Notes under the pieces: generated by a model
The model's database searches: none
The model's input: the letters and a program-made list of their open reading frames with translations, nothing else
Told to the model about the DNA's origin: nothing
In this document: positions 8,946 through 17,891 of the stretch, in pieces
How positions within the stretch are numbered: the first letter of the stretch is position 1
How the letters are laid out: the number at the start of each line of letters is the position of its first letter
Origin: Enterobacter cloacae subsp. cloacae ATCC 13047
GTDB taxonomy: Bacteria > Pseudomonadota > Gammaproteobacteria > Enterobacterales > Enterobacteriaceae
Assembly (NCBI RefSeq): GCF_000025565.1
Contig: NC_014121.1
Coordinates: 1,922,001 to 1,986,000, forward strand
DNA length: 64,000 nt
Reading direction: 5' to 3'
Position numbers and translations under genes: made by a program

Positions 8946-10019
8946 TTAGAACTGGTAGGTCAGACCTACAGCAACGATATTGTCGGTAGCGATTTTAGCG
9001 TCTTTGGTGAACGCATTGTCGTCCAGCAGGTTGATTTTGTAATCAACATAGGTGGACATGTTTTTGTTGAAGTAGTAGCTCGCGCCAACGTCAACGTATT
9101 CCACCAGATCCTGGTCGCCGTAAGAACCGATGTCTTTACCTTTGGATTTCAGGTAAGCGATGGACGGACGCAGACCGAAGTCGAACTGGTACTGAGCCAC
9201 AACTTCGAAGTTCTGTGCTTTGTTTGCAACGTGACCGTCACCGAAAGCTGTCATGTTACGGGTTTCAGAGTAGGTGGTTGCCAGGTAGATGTTGTTCGCA
9301 TCGTACTTCAGACCGGCTGCCCATACTTCTGCGTTCTCGCCACCTGCGTTCAGGTCGCTTGCTGCACGAACCTGACGGTCAGTACGGTCAGATTTCGCGT
9401 AGGTTGCACCCGCTGCGAAGCCGTCGAATTCATAGGTAGAAGAGAGACCCCAGCCGTCACCGTTAGATTCGGTGATGTCGTTACGGTCGTTTTTACCCTG
9501 GTACTGAGCGGCAACGTTCAGGCCGTCAACCAGACCGAAGAAGTCGGTGTTACGGTAAGTCGCGACGCCAGTTGTACGGCCAGTCATAAAGCCATCAGTC
9601 TGGGTCCAGGTATCGCCACCGAATTCTGGCAGAACGTCAGTCCATGCGCCGATGTCGTACGCCACGCCGTAGTTACGGCCGTAGTCGAAGGAACCGAATT
9701 CGTTGAATTTCAGACCTGCGAACGCCAGACGCGTTTTGTTACCGTCAGCACCCTGGGATTCAGAGCGGTTGCCCTTGAACTCATATTCCCACTGGCCATA
9801 ACCGGTCATCTGGTCATTGATCTGAGTTTCGCCTTTGAAGCCCAGACGAACGTAGGTTTTGTCGCCGTCGTTGTCAGTATCATCAGAAAAATAGTGCAGA
9901 CCTGTGACTTTACCGTACAGATCCAGCTTGTTACCGTCTTTGTTAAAAACTTCAGCCGCGTTTACAACGCCTGCTGCCAACATGGAAGTGACCGCCACTG
10001 CAACTAATTTAAGTTTCAT
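8946..10019 (-). CDS. ompD: General outer-membrane porin, OmpD/NmpC type
   Basis: Trimeric 16-strand beta-barrel porin for passive diffusion of small hydrophilic solutes through the outer membrane. It has 357 residues with a 21-residue signal peptide ending VVNA before [16 protein letters not shown]. The constriction-loop region carries the porin hallmark [11 protein letters not shown]. The C-terminus is GLTYQF with terminal Phe, as needed for BAM recognition. The sequence is closest to Salmonella OmpD, and the smvA-ompD-yddG-fdn order matches Salmonella; E. coli K-12 keeps only a remnant (yddL) here. OmpD is a major target of small RNAs in Salmonella. The 5' untranslated region here is about 80 nt with AAGGA before the ATG. 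OmpC/OmpF/OmpN paralogy makes the exact name less certain. Confidence 0.85.
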   Translation of the reverse strand: MKLKLVAVAVTSMLAAGVVNAAEVFNKDGNKLDLYGKVTGLHYFSDDTDNDGDKTYVRLGFKGETQINDQMTGYGQWEYEFKGNRSESQGADGNKTRLAFAGLKFNEFGSFDYGRNYGVAYDIGAWTDVLPEFGGDTWTQTDGFMTGRTTGVATYRNTDFFGLVDGLNVAAQYQGKNDRNDITESNGDGWGLSSTYEFDGFAAGATYAKSDRTDRQVRAASDLNAGGENAEVWAAGLKYDANNIYLATTYSETRNMTAFGDGHVANKAQNFEVVAQYQFDFGLRPSIAYLKSKGKDIGSYGDQDLVEYVDVGASYYFNKNMSTYVDYKINLLDDNAFTKDAKIATDNIVAVGLTYQF

Positions 10020-10105
10020 CTTAAATATTCCTTATAATTTTCTTGGGTATTTCCTGAACCACTTCGAACGATTTCCAAACGAGGCTGTTCGTCAATGGCA
10101 AGCTA

Positions 10106-10134
10106 TTTTTAAAAATCTTGTAGCCTGCTTTCAA
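10106..10134 (-). promoter_or_regulatory. Candidate sigma-70 promoter of the ompD-type porin
   Basis: On the minus strand TTGAAA (10134-10129) and TAAAAA (10111-10106) are separated by 17 bp. This would start transcription about 80 nt before the porin ATG, in keeping with the 5' UTR lengths of related porin messages. It is called from pattern only. Confidence 0.35.
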
Positions 10135-10610
10135 TAATAAGTTTCAAAATATTAAAGATAATTTCAATTAGTGTGATCGTGATCGGGTAAATTTTAGCTT
10201 TAATGAATAAATTGCCTGAAAATTATGCGATTTGTGCGCGTTTTACCGCCATTTTCGTTGCGGGAAATATAATTATTACCATTTTTATTTCATGGCGGTA
10301 ATTATCGTTTTTTCCGTGTTTTTACAGTGGCTGTTGAAATCTATGTGTATTAAAATCAGTATGTTATAAGATTAAACGCACGCCGATTCCGATGTGTGAA
10401 GTGAATGTTTTGCAGTGAATTATATTATTTCATGCTTTTTCTGACGTGACTGTTTGCTATGCAGTTATTACGTTCCGGTGTCAGTTTATGTCAATTTGCG
10501 CGCCATATCTTTACGAACGAGAGTTAATATAAACAGAAACTAAACCGCTTTCTATTATTTTGCTAAAGAGTGAATGGGCGATCACATTTTAAATTTATGT
10601 TAATTATGTG

Positions 10611-10632
10611 GCCGGGTTGTAATTAACCCGGC
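10611..10632 (-). terminator. Hairpin downstream of yddG
   Basis: Perfect 8-bp stem GCCGGGTT / AACCCGGC with a 6-base loop, 13 bases after the yddG stop. No clear U tract follows, so it may act as a weak terminator or 3' end stabiliser. Confidence 0.6.
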
Positions 10633-10644
10633 ATCAGGAAAAGA

Positions 10645-11523
10645 TTATTTTCGTGTGGCGTACCAGCACAGCAAAGAACCCACACAGACCATGATGGCGC
10701 CTTGCCAGAAGGAGAAGGAAAGTGGGGCGCTCAACAACAGCGCCGCCAGCGCAGCGGATAAGACCGGGGTAAAATAGGACACGGCTGCCAGCACCGTGAC
10801 GTTACCGTGAAGGATCCCAATATTCCACGACGCATAGCCCAGCCCCAGTGCGACGCCGCACATGAGTAATTTCACCACCACCGGAACGCTGAAAACCATT
10901 TCCGGTTGATCGCTTAGGGCATATTTCACCCACAAACTCAGCGCGGTAAGCAACACAAAGAGCGTGATCCCGTTTTGTCCTTTGGCATATTTACTGGTTA
11001 CCGTGCAGTACGCCGCCCAGATAAACGCGCCGGCAAATGCAAGGGCATAGCTGAGGGGGCTGGAGACAACATTGCGGATAATCTCATTCACCTGCAACCC
11101 CTGTTCGCCGCCCAATACCCAGCACACACCGAGTAAAGAGAGGGCTAATCCGGGGATCACCCACAGGGACGATTTCTGCCCGTTAAACAAAATGGCAAAC
11201 ACAATGGTCAGACTTGGCCAGAGATAATTCACCATGCCGACTTCAATCGCCTGTGAACGCGTAGCCGCATACCCTAACGACAGCGCCAGACAAATTTCGT
11301 AGCTCACAAACAGGAGGCTGCCGGCAATAAGATAGCCGGGAGTGAAGCGCCGGATTTGAGGAAATCCTACCGTCACCAGACAGAGAAAGCCGCTGACGGT
11401 ATAGATCATGGCGGCACCCCCCACAGGCCCAAGCCCTTCACTCACGCTGCGAATGAGCCCCACCATGGTGCTCCATAACAAGATTGCTGCCAGCCCAGTC
11501 AGCGTTGCTCTTTTTCTGTCCAT
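10645..11523 (-). CDS. yddG: Aromatic amino acid exporter YddG (DMT superfamily)
   Basis: Ten-transmembrane inner-membrane exporter of the drug/metabolite transporter superfamily (two EamA repeats), known in E. coli to export phenylalanine, tyrosine and tryptophan, with a role in paraquat tolerance reported in Salmonella. It has 292 residues (E. coli 293). The sequence starts MDRKRATLTGLAAILLWSTM, and the conserved GMVNYLWPSLTIVFA occurs near residue 95. The second repeat contains GLGYASWNIGILHGN. It is divergent from fdnG across about 220 bp, as in E. coli and Salmonella. No anomalies are visible. Confidence 0.92.
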   Translation of the reverse strand: MDRKRATLTGLAAILLWSTMVGLIRSVSEGLGPVGGAAMIYTVSGFLCLVTVGFPQIRRFTPGYLIAGSLLFVSYEICLALSLGYAATRSQAIEVGMVNYLWPSLTIVFAILFNGQKSSLWVIPGLALSLLGVCWVLGGEQGLQVNEIIRNVVSSPLSYALAFAGAFIWAAYCTVTSKYAKGQNGITLFVLLTALSLWVKYALSDQPEMVFSVPVVVKLLMCGVALGLGYASWNIGILHGNVTVLAAVSYFTPVLSAALAALLLSAPLSFSFWQGAIMVCVGSLLCWYATRK

Positions 11524-11668
11524 ATCCTTGCCGCTACTCTCAAAACTAAAGGCAAAACTTATAGCACCGATCGCGCCCCGGTCGCGAATTATTCTCTTAA
11601 GCCGTTAATCAAAAAGAGGTATTTAAATGCGAGATGGCTGACTATTAAGGGGGCGAACACCGGCGACC

Positions 11669-11682
11669 TTGATTTGACGCAA
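11669..11682 (+). promoter_or_regulatory. Probable FNR box upstream of fdnG
   Basis: TTGATTTGACGCAA has the FNR layout TTGAT-N4-ATCAA with one good half and one degenerate half (CGCAA). Its centre lies about 70 bp before the fdnG start codon. If it acts from about -41.5, transcription would begin near 11717. E. coli fdnG is activated by FNR and nitrate-responsive NarL; I did not identify NarL heptamers with confidence. Confidence 0.45.
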
Positions 11683-11744
11683 AAAAAACAGGGGCTTTGC
11701 TGTTAGTTTGCGGCGCGAAGTCTTATCCGTAAATGAGGACAACA

Positions 11745-14700
11745 ATGGACGTCAGCCGCAGACAATTTTTTAAAATCTGCGCGGGCGGTATGGCCGGAAC
11801 AACAGCCGCGATGCTGGGATTCGCTCCCAAAATGGCGCTGGCTCAGGCGCGCAACTATAAACTGCTGCGTGCCAAAGAGATCCGTAACACCTGCACATAC
11901 TGCTCCGTGGGTTGTGGGCTTTTAATGTATAGCCTGGGCGATGGCGCGAAGAACGCCAGAGAGGCCATTTATCATATTGAAGGGGATCCAGACCATCCGG
12001 TGAGCCGTGGGGCACTCTGCCCGAAAGGGGCGGGACTGCTGGACTACGTTCACAGCGATAACCGTCTGCGCTATCCGGAATACCGCGCGCCGGGTTCCGA
12101 CAAATGGCAGCGTATTTCCTGGGATGAAGCCTTCTCCCGGATTGCCAGACTGATGAAAGCCGACCGCGACGCCAACTTCATTGAGAAGAACGCGCAGGGC
12201 GTGACGGTGAACCGTTGGCTCTCTACCGGCATGCTGTGCGCCTCGGCGGCCAGCAATGAAACCGGCATGCTAACGCAAAAATTTGTTCGCTCCCTCGGGA
12301 TGCTGGCGGTTGATAACCAGGCGCGCGTCTGACACGGACCAACGGTAGCAAGTCTTGCTCCAACATTTGGTCGCGGTGCGATGACCAACCACTGGGTTGA
12401 TATCAAAAACGCCAACGTCGTGATGGTGATGGGTGGCAACGCCGCTGAGGCCCATCCGGTGGGGTTCCGCTGGGCGATGGAAGCGAAAAACAATAACGAT
12501 GCGACGCTTATCGTCGTCGATCCGCGCTTTACGCGTACGGCATCGGTGGCCGATATTTATGCACCGATCCGCTCCGGTACGGACATTACGTTCCTCTCGG
12601 GCGTGCTGCTCTATCTGATTGAAAACAATAAAATCAACGCGGAGTACGTAAAACACTACACCAACGCCAGCCTGCTGGTGCGGGATGATTTTGCCTTCGA
12701 TGAGGGGCTGTTCAGCGGCTATGACGCGGACAAACGTCAGTATGATAAATCGTCCTGGAACTACCAGTTCGATGAAAACGGCTATGCCAGACGCGATGAA
12801 ACCCTGAGTCATCCACGCTGCGTGTGGAACTTGCTAAAACAGCACGTTTCCCGCTATACGCCGGACGTAGTAGAAAACATCTGCGGTACGCCAAAAGCCG
12901 ACTTCCTGAAAGTGTGTGAGGTGCTGGCCTCTACCAGTGCCGCCGACAGAACCACCACGTTCCTGTACGCGCTGGGCTGGACGCAGCACACCGTTGGTGC
13001 GCAGAACATCCGTACCATGGCGATGATTCAGCTGCTGCTCGGCAATATGGGCATGGCGGGAGGCGGGGTAAATGCCTTGCGCGGTCACTCCAACATCCAG
13101 GGCTTAACCGATCTGGGTTTACTCTCGACCAGCCTGCCGGGTTACCTGACGCTGCCGTCGGAAAAACAGGCCGATCTGCAAACCTATCTCACGGCCAATA
13201 CGCCAAAAGCGACGCGTGCGGAGCAGGTGAACTACTGGAGCAACTATCCGAAGTTCTACGTCAGCCTGATGAAATCGTTTTATGGCGATGCGGCGCAGAA
13301 AGAGAACGACTGGGGCTTTGAGTGGCTGCCGAAATGGGACCAGGCCTACGACGTCATCAAGTATTTCAACATGATGGATAAGGGCAACGTCACGGGCTAT
13401 ATCTGCCAGGGCTTTAACCCGGTAGCGTCCTTCCCGGACAAAAACAAAGTGGTTCGCAGCCTGAGCAAGCTGAAGTACATGGTCGTTATCGATCCGCTGG
13501 TGACGGAAACGTCTAACTTCTGGCAGAACCACGACGAGATGAATGATGTGGATCCCGCATCAATTCAGACCGAGGTCTTCCGCTTGCCGTCTACCTGTTT
13601 TGCCGAGGAAGACGGGTCGATCGCCAACTCCGGTCGCTGGTTACAGTGGCACTGGAAGGGGCAGGATGCGCCGGGTGAAGCGCGTAATGACGGTGAAATT
13701 CTGGCCGGGATTTACCATCGCCTGCGTGAGATGTACCGCACCGAAGGTGGCAAAGGCGCTGAACCGTTGCTGAAGATGAGCTGGAACTATAAGCAACCGG
13801 ATCATCCTGAATCCGAAGAGGTGGCCAAAGAAAACAACGGCGTGGCGCTGGCCGATCTCTATGACGCCAACGGCAAACTGGTGGCGAAGAAAGGCCAGCT
13901 GCTGAACAGCTTTGCGCTCCTGCGCGATGATGGTTCCACCGCGTCGTCCTGCTGGATCTACACCGGCAGCTGGACCGAGCAGGGCAACCAGATGGCCAAT
14001 CGCGATAACGCAGACCCGTCCGGGTTGGGTAATACGCTTGGCTGGGCCTGGGCATGGCCGCTAAACCGTCGGGTGCTGTACAACCGTGCGTCGGCGGATG
14101 TCAACGGTAAACCGTGGGATCCGAAACGGATGCTGATCGCGTGGAACGGCGTGAAATGGGCGGGGAATGATATTCCTGACTTCAACACCGCGCCACCGGG
14201 CAGTGAGACCGGGCCGTTTATTATGCAGCCGGAGGGGCTGGGACGCCTGTTTGCCCTCGACAAGCTGGCAGAGGGGCCATTCCCGGAACACTACGAGCCG
14301 ATGGAAACGCCGCTCGGCACGAATCCGCTACACCCAAATGTTATCTCCAGTCCGGTCGTGCGTATCTACGCTGACGACGTGTTGCGTTTAGGCAAAAAGG
14401 ACAAATTCCCATATGTGGGAACCACCTATCGCCTGACGGAGCATTTCCACACCTGGACCAAGCACGCGCGGCTTAACGCCATCGCTCAGCCGGAACAGTT
14501 TGTGGAGATAAGCGAAACGCTGGCGAAAGCGAAAGGGATTGCCAATGGCGATCGCGTGACGGTGAGCAGCAAACGTGGCTTTATCCGTGCGGTTGCGGTG
14601 GTCACTCGTCGTCTGCAGACGTTAAACGTGAATGGTCAGCAGGTGGAAACCGTGGGTATCCCGCTGCACTGGGGCTTTGAAGGTGTGGCGCAGAAAGGCT

Positions 14701-14792
14701 ATCTCGCCAATACCCTGACGCCAAACGTTGGCGATTCCAACTCGCAAACGCCGGAGTACAAGGCGTTTCTGGTCAACATCGAGAAAGCGTAA
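11745..14792 (+). CDS. fdnG: Formate dehydrogenase N alpha subunit FdnG (selenoprotein, TGA read as Sec)
   Basis: Catalytic subunit that oxidises formate to CO2 in the periplasm with a bis-MGD molybdenum-selenocysteine centre. The frame is interrupted only by TGA at 12330-12332. Reading it as selenocysteine (residue 196, context ARV-Sec-HGPTV) gives 1015 residues, exactly the E. coli length. The start is MDVSRRQFFK at 11745, preceded by GAGGA; an upstream in-frame ATG at 11733 is less likely. SRRQFFK is a twin-arginine export signal. CTYCSVGCGLL with a later GALCPKG supplies the [4Fe-4S] cluster. Automatic calling would split it into a 199-residue and an 803-residue protein. It leads the fdnGHI operon and needs SelA/B/C/D encoded elsewhere. 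Confidence 0.97.
12330..12375 (+). promoter_or_regulatory. SECIS element and UGA selenocysteine codon of fdnG
   Basis: Directly after the UGA the mRNA can form a hairpin. Its apical part is GGUAGCAAGUCUUGCUCC: GG/CC and AGCA/UGCU pairs, a bulged U, and a GU-containing loop. This matches the SelB-binding bulge and loop of E. coli fdhF/fdnG. It directs selenocysteine insertion at codon 196. Confidence 0.85.
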
Positions 14793-14803
14793 GGAGCGAG
14801 TAA

Positions 14804-15688
14804 ATGGCGATGGAAACACAAGACATTATCAAACGCTCCGCGACCAACCCGATAACGCCCGCGCCGCGCGCGCGGGATTATAAGGCCGAAGTCGCCAAGC
14901 TTATCGATGTCTCTTCCTGCGTGGGCTGCAAAGCCTGCCAGGTGGCTTGTTCAGAGTGGAATGATATCCGCGATGAGGTAGGGCACTGCGTTGGCGTTTA
15001 CGACAACCCGGCCGATCTGAGCGCCAAATCCTGGACGGTGATGCGTTTTAGCGAAACTGACCAGAACGGCAAGCTGGAGTGGCTGATTCGAAAAGACGGC
15101 TGTATGCACTGTGAAGATCCGGGCTGCCTCAAGGCCTGCCCGTCTGCAGGCGCCATCATCCAGTATGCGAACGGAATCGTCGACTTTCAGCAGGATAACT
15201 GTATCGGCTGCGGGTACTGCATTGCGGGTTGTCCGTTTAACATCCCGCGCCTCAATAAAGAGGATAACCGGGTATATAAATGCACCCTGTGCGTAGACCG
15301 CGTCAGCGTCGGGCAGGAGCCTGCCTGCGTCAAGACCTGTCCAACCGGGGCCATTCACTTCGGCACCAAGAAAGAGATGCTGGAGGTGGCGCAGCAGCGC
15401 GTGGACAAACTGAAAGCGCGCGGCTACGACAAGGCGGGCATTTACAACCCGCAGGGGGTGGGCGGTACGCACGTGATGTACGTTCTGCATCACAATGACC
15501 AGCCGGAGCTGTACCACAATCTGCCGAAAGATCCGGCGATCGATACCTCCATCAACCTGTGGAAAGGGGCGCTAAAACCACTCTCGGCGGCGGGCTTTAT
15601 CGCCACCTTTGCCGGGCTGATTTATCACTACATCGGTATCGGGCCGAATAAAGAGGTGGATGACGAGGAGGAGGAGCATCATGAGTAA
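14804..15688 (+). CDS. fdnH: Formate dehydrogenase N iron-sulphur subunit FdnH
   Basis: Electron-transfer subunit with four [4Fe-4S] clusters linking FdnG to the cytochrome b subunit. It has 294 residues, identical in length to E. coli FdnH. Four cysteine clusters are visible: [11 protein letters not shown] (near residue 39), [14 protein letters not shown] (near 100), [12 protein letters not shown] (near 133), and [20 protein letters not shown] (near 160). A single C-terminal membrane helix (about 256-280, [20 protein letters not shown]) anchors it on the periplasmic side, followed by an acidic tail. It starts 11 nt after fdnG behind AAGGAG, and its end overlaps fdnI by 8 nt, which indicates coupled translation. 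Confidence 0.97.
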   Translation: MAMETQDIIKRSATNPITPAPRARDYKAEVAKLIDVSSCVGCKACQVACSEWNDIRDEVGHCVGVYDNPADLSAKSWTVMRFSETDQNGKLEWLIRKDGCMHCEDPGCLKACPSAGAIIQYANGIVDFQQDNCIGCGYCIAGCPFNIPRLNKEDNRVYKCTLCVDRVSVGQEPACVKTCPTGAIHFGTKKEMLEVAQQRVDKLKARGYDKAGIYNPQGVGGTHVMYVLHHNDQPELYHNLPKDPAIDTSINLWKGALKPLSAAGFIATFAGLIYHYIGIGPNKEVDDEEEEHHE

Positions 15689-16337
15689 GTCGAAAATGAT
15701 AGTGCGCACAAAGTTTGTCGATCGCGCCTGTCACTGGACGGTGGTGATCTGCTTCTTCCTGGTGGCCGTATCCGGAATTTCGTTCTTCTTCCCGACGCTG
15801 CAATGGCTGACGGAAACGTTCGGCACGCCGCAGATGGGGCGTATTCTGCACCCGTTTTTTGGCGTACTGATTTTTGTGGTGCTGATGTTTATGTTTGTGC
15901 GTTTCGTCCACCACAATATCCCGGACAAGCAGGATATTCCCTGGCTGAAGGGCATTATTGAGGTCCTGAAGGGGAACGAACATAAAGTCGCGAAGGTCGG
16001 TAAATACAATGCCGGACAGAAGATGATGTTCTGGAGCATCATGAGCATGATTTTCGTCCTGCTGGTGACTGGTGTGATCATCTGGCGTCCTTATTTTGCG
16101 CAGTACTTCCCGATGCAGGTCATCCGCTACGCGCTGCTGATCCACGCAACCTCAGCCATCATTCTGATCCATGCCATTTTGATCCATATGTATATGGCGT
16201 TCTGGGTTAAAGGGTCGATTAAAGGCATGATTGAAGGGAAGGTGAGCCGCCGCTGGGCGCAGAAACACCACCCACGCTGGTACCGGGAAGTGGAGCGACA
16301 GGAAGCGAAACAGGAGAGTACGGAAGGGATGAAGTAA
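15681..16337 (+). CDS. fdnI: Formate dehydrogenase N cytochrome b556 subunit FdnI
   Basis: Membrane-embedded gamma subunit carrying two b hemes; it passes formate electrons to menaquinone at the cytoplasmic side, generating proton motive force by the redox loop with nitrate reductase. The start chosen is MSKSKMIVR at 15681, overlapping the fdnH end by 8 nt; it gives 218 residues against 217 in E. coli. Histidines in transmembrane segments ([16 protein letters not shown], the later LLIHATSA and [10 protein letters not shown]) are candidate heme ligands. Four membrane spans are expected. A REP-like palindrome follows the stop codon. Confidence 0.95.
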   Translation: MSKSKMIVRTKFVDRACHWTVVICFFLVAVSGISFFFPTLQWLTETFGTPQMGRILHPFFGVLIFVVLMFMFVRFVHHNIPDKQDIPWLKGIIEVLKGNEHKVAKVGKYNAGQKMMFWSIMSMIFVLLVTGVIIWRPYFAQYFPMQVIRYALLIHATSAIILIHAILIHMYMAFWVKGSIKGMIEGKVSRRWAQKHHPRWYREVERQEAKQESTEGMK

Positions 16338-16359
16338 AACGTCCTGCGCCGTCGGCTTT

Positions 16360-16391
16360 GCCCGGCGGCGCTTCGCTTGCGCGGGCCTACG
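16360..16391. repeat. REP-like extragenic palindrome after fdnI
   Basis: The segment GCCCGGCGGCGCTTCGCTTG and the following CGCGGGCCTACG form an imperfect GC-rich hairpin. It has the CGGGCCTACG ending typical of enterobacterial REP units. It separates the fdn operon from the decayed toxin-antitoxin region. Confidence 0.6.
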
Positions 16392-16614
16392 TTATGTGTT
16401 CGTCACTAACGCATCTATCGCCGCAATGACGGTTCTTCTTGCGCTGCGAAGATTACATACAATATTTTTATTATTTAATTTCTTTTTCTCCACGTGTGTT
16501 ATGCCAGCGGTGTTGAGAAAATATCTCTCAAATTCAATATTCACTAACGGTCCGGAGGGTTGTAATACCTGTGTAAGTTATTATGTTTCGATAAACATCG
16601 AACTGAAAGCACAT
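16392..16614 (-). pseudogene. Decayed CcdB-like toxin gene (internal deletion and frameshift)
   Basis: An ATG at 16614 overlaps the upstream gene's TAA by one base, as in ccdAB operons. Its first residues, MCFQFDVYRN, resemble the CcdB start (MQF-x-VY-x-N). That frame stops at 16534. In another frame, an open stretch ending at the TAA 16392-16394 reads GPLVNIEFERYFLNTAGI, then a tail LRSARRTVIAAIDALVTNT. These match the pattern of the CcdB second half, whose family usually ends like IIAAIDFLxTGI. Total span is 223 bp against about 300 for ccdB, so part of the N-terminal half is missing. The DNA is AT-rich compared with flanking genes. Assignment is by eye, from motif pattern only. Confidence 0.5.
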
Positions 16615-16802
16615 TAAAGCCCTCCAAAATAAGGGTCATCTGATAATAATCCCGCTTTAGCAGTAAATTCATTCATTGCTTTTATGAACTCCTGATCCTG
16701 ATGGTGCTGGCGTTTACGTTCCTCTGGAGTCAAGGCCTGACGGGGTATTCTCTCTATCCGGGGTAGTCTGCCACTGCAGTTTTTTGTTCGGTTTGGTTTC
16801 AT
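16614..16802 (-). CDS. Small CcdA-like antitoxin (orphan, 62 residues)
   Basis: A 62-residue basic-then-acidic peptide with a strong AAAGGAGG Shine-Dalgarno 7-8 nt before ATG 16802. The C-terminal part FIKAMNEFTAKAGLLSDD resembles the toxin-binding tail of CcdA antitoxins (pattern I-x-A-x-N-x6-G-x-x-S-D-D/E). The N-terminal half (PRIERIPRQALTPEERK) does not look like the usual ribbon-helix-helix DNA-binding domain, so the protein may be shortened. Downstream, overlapping by 1 nt, lies a broken ccdB-like frame. If right, it is a relic antitoxin left after toxin decay. Otherwise it is an unrecognised small protein. Confidence 0.55.
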   Translation of the reverse strand: MKPNRTKNCSGRLPRIERIPRQALTPEERKRQHHQDQEFIKAMNEFTAKAGLLSDDPYFGGL

Positions 16803-16905
16803 TTTTTAGCCTCCTTTGTTGGTGCGGTCATTATCAACCGCAGCCAACAAAAAACAATACCGTTTCCCCTGGTAATCTTCATTATTCGAGCCGTATTCCA
16901 GCTTA

Positions 16906-17724
16906 TCAGAATTTCTCCGCAATATATCGGAAAGGATATTTTGTCGGTTTGACTTTGCCAATTTTGCGCTTCGGCAAATCCACTTTTTCAACGTGAAGTT
17001 CTTTATACGGGATCTGCGAAAGCAGATGGGAGATAATATTCAACCGCACGCGTTTTTTATCTTCCGAGCGCGCCACAAACCACGGTGCCCAGGCAGTGTC
17101 CGTGGAGGCAAACATGGCATCCCGCGCTACGGTGTATTCATCCCATAAATTGAACGATTTAATATCCATAGGCGATAATTTCCAGATCTTGCGGCCATCG
17201 TTAATGCGATCGCGTAGCCTGCGTTCCTGCTCTTTCGGCGTCACTTCAAGCCAGTATTTCAGCAAAATGATCCCGGCATCGACCATCGCTTTTTCCATCA
17301 CCGGTGCGCCATCAAGAAACTTTTCAACCTGTTCCGGCGTGCAGAACCCCATCACCCGTTCAACGCCTGCGCGGTTGTACCAGCTGCGGTCAAAAATAAC
17401 GATTTCACCGGCAGCGGGCAGGTGCGGAACATAACGCTGGAAATAGAGCTGCGTTTTCTCTTTTTCTGTAGGCGCAGGCAGCGCGACAACCCGGAATACG
17501 CGCGGGCTGACGCGTTCGGTTATCGCTTTTATGGTGCCGCCTTTACCGGCCCCGTCTCGTCCCTCAAACACGATGCAGACTTTTAATCCTTTGGCGACAA
17601 CCCATTGCTGGAGTTTGACCAGTTCAACGTGAAGGCGACGAAGCTCTTTTTCATACTCTTTTGTTTTCAGAGGGGCATTTTTAACGACATCAACAGCGAC
17701 GCTGGTTTTCTTATTACTTGCCAT
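16906..17724 (-). CDS. ppk2: Polyphosphate kinase 2 (PPK2 family)
   Basis: Single-domain PPK2: uses inorganic polyphosphate to phosphorylate nucleotides (GDP or ADP to the triphosphate) in the cytoplasm, reversibly. 272 residues from the ATG at 17724, chosen because GAGG lies at the right distance; an ATG three codons upstream is also possible. Walker A is FEGRDGAGKGG near residue 60. Walker B-type IVFDRSWYNRAGVERVMGF follows near 115. A lid region rich in Arg/Lys (EQERRLRDRINDGRKIWKLS) lies near 165. The nucleotide preference cannot be read from sequence with confidence. E. coli K-12 lacks this gene; here it is inserted between fdnI and adhP with no operon partner. Confidence 0.9.
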   Translation of the reverse strand: MASNKKTSVAVDVVKNAPLKTKEYEKELRRLHVELVKLQQWVVAKGLKVCIVFEGRDGAGKGGTIKAITERVSPRVFRVVALPAPTEKEKTQLYFQRYVPHLPAAGEIVIFDRSWYNRAGVERVMGFCTPEQVEKFLDGAPVMEKAMVDAGIILLKYWLEVTPKEQERRLRDRINDGRKIWKLSPMDIKSFNLWDEYTVARDAMFASTDTAWAPWFVARSEDKKRVRLNIISHLLSQIPYKELHVEKVDLPKRKIGKVKPTKYPFRYIAEKF

Positions 17725-17891
17725 GATTGTCATCCTCAGGTTGTCCGGTCGCGGGGAAGAAGCGAGGCCGCATTAAGAAGTGTAATTCACCTGAATTAAT
17801 GGATTAACGTGTCAGTCTGCTGATTTGAACTGGCTCACCATACAAGATTATTCAATAATGCCCGCTGCGAATTTTCACTCGTGGTTGTGGT

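Larger units (their letters stand above)
10020..10644. other. 625-bp AT-rich intergenic region between the porin gene and yddG
   Basis: This region is much richer in A+T than its surroundings. It holds the porin 5' UTR and putative promoter at its left end and a yddG terminator at its right end. The middle (about 10140-10600) has no ORF with a convincing ribosome site. It includes a TGTGATCGTGATC stretch near 10171 that only weakly resembles a CRP half-site. AT-richness next to an outer-membrane porin suggests H-NS-type silencing, but nothing specific is proven. I see no clear small-RNA gene. Confidence 0.5.

Noticed and set aside
10020..10644. Possible small-RNA gene in the porin-yddG gap
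   Set aside because: AT-rich, but no promoter plus terminator pair enclosing a structured segment could be made out beyond the porin and yddG signals.
12381..14792. Separate 803-residue oxidoreductase gene
   Set aside because: It is the second part of fdnG after the selenocysteine UGA; the frames are continuous and a SECIS is present.
16396..16617. 73-residue plus-strand ORF over the decayed toxin
   Set aside because: No ribosome site; its opposite strand carries the CcdB-like remnant, which explains the open frame better.
16806..16991. 61-residue minus-strand ORF
   Set aside because: It overlaps the ppk2 3' end in another frame, lacks a good ribosome site and has no recognisable features.
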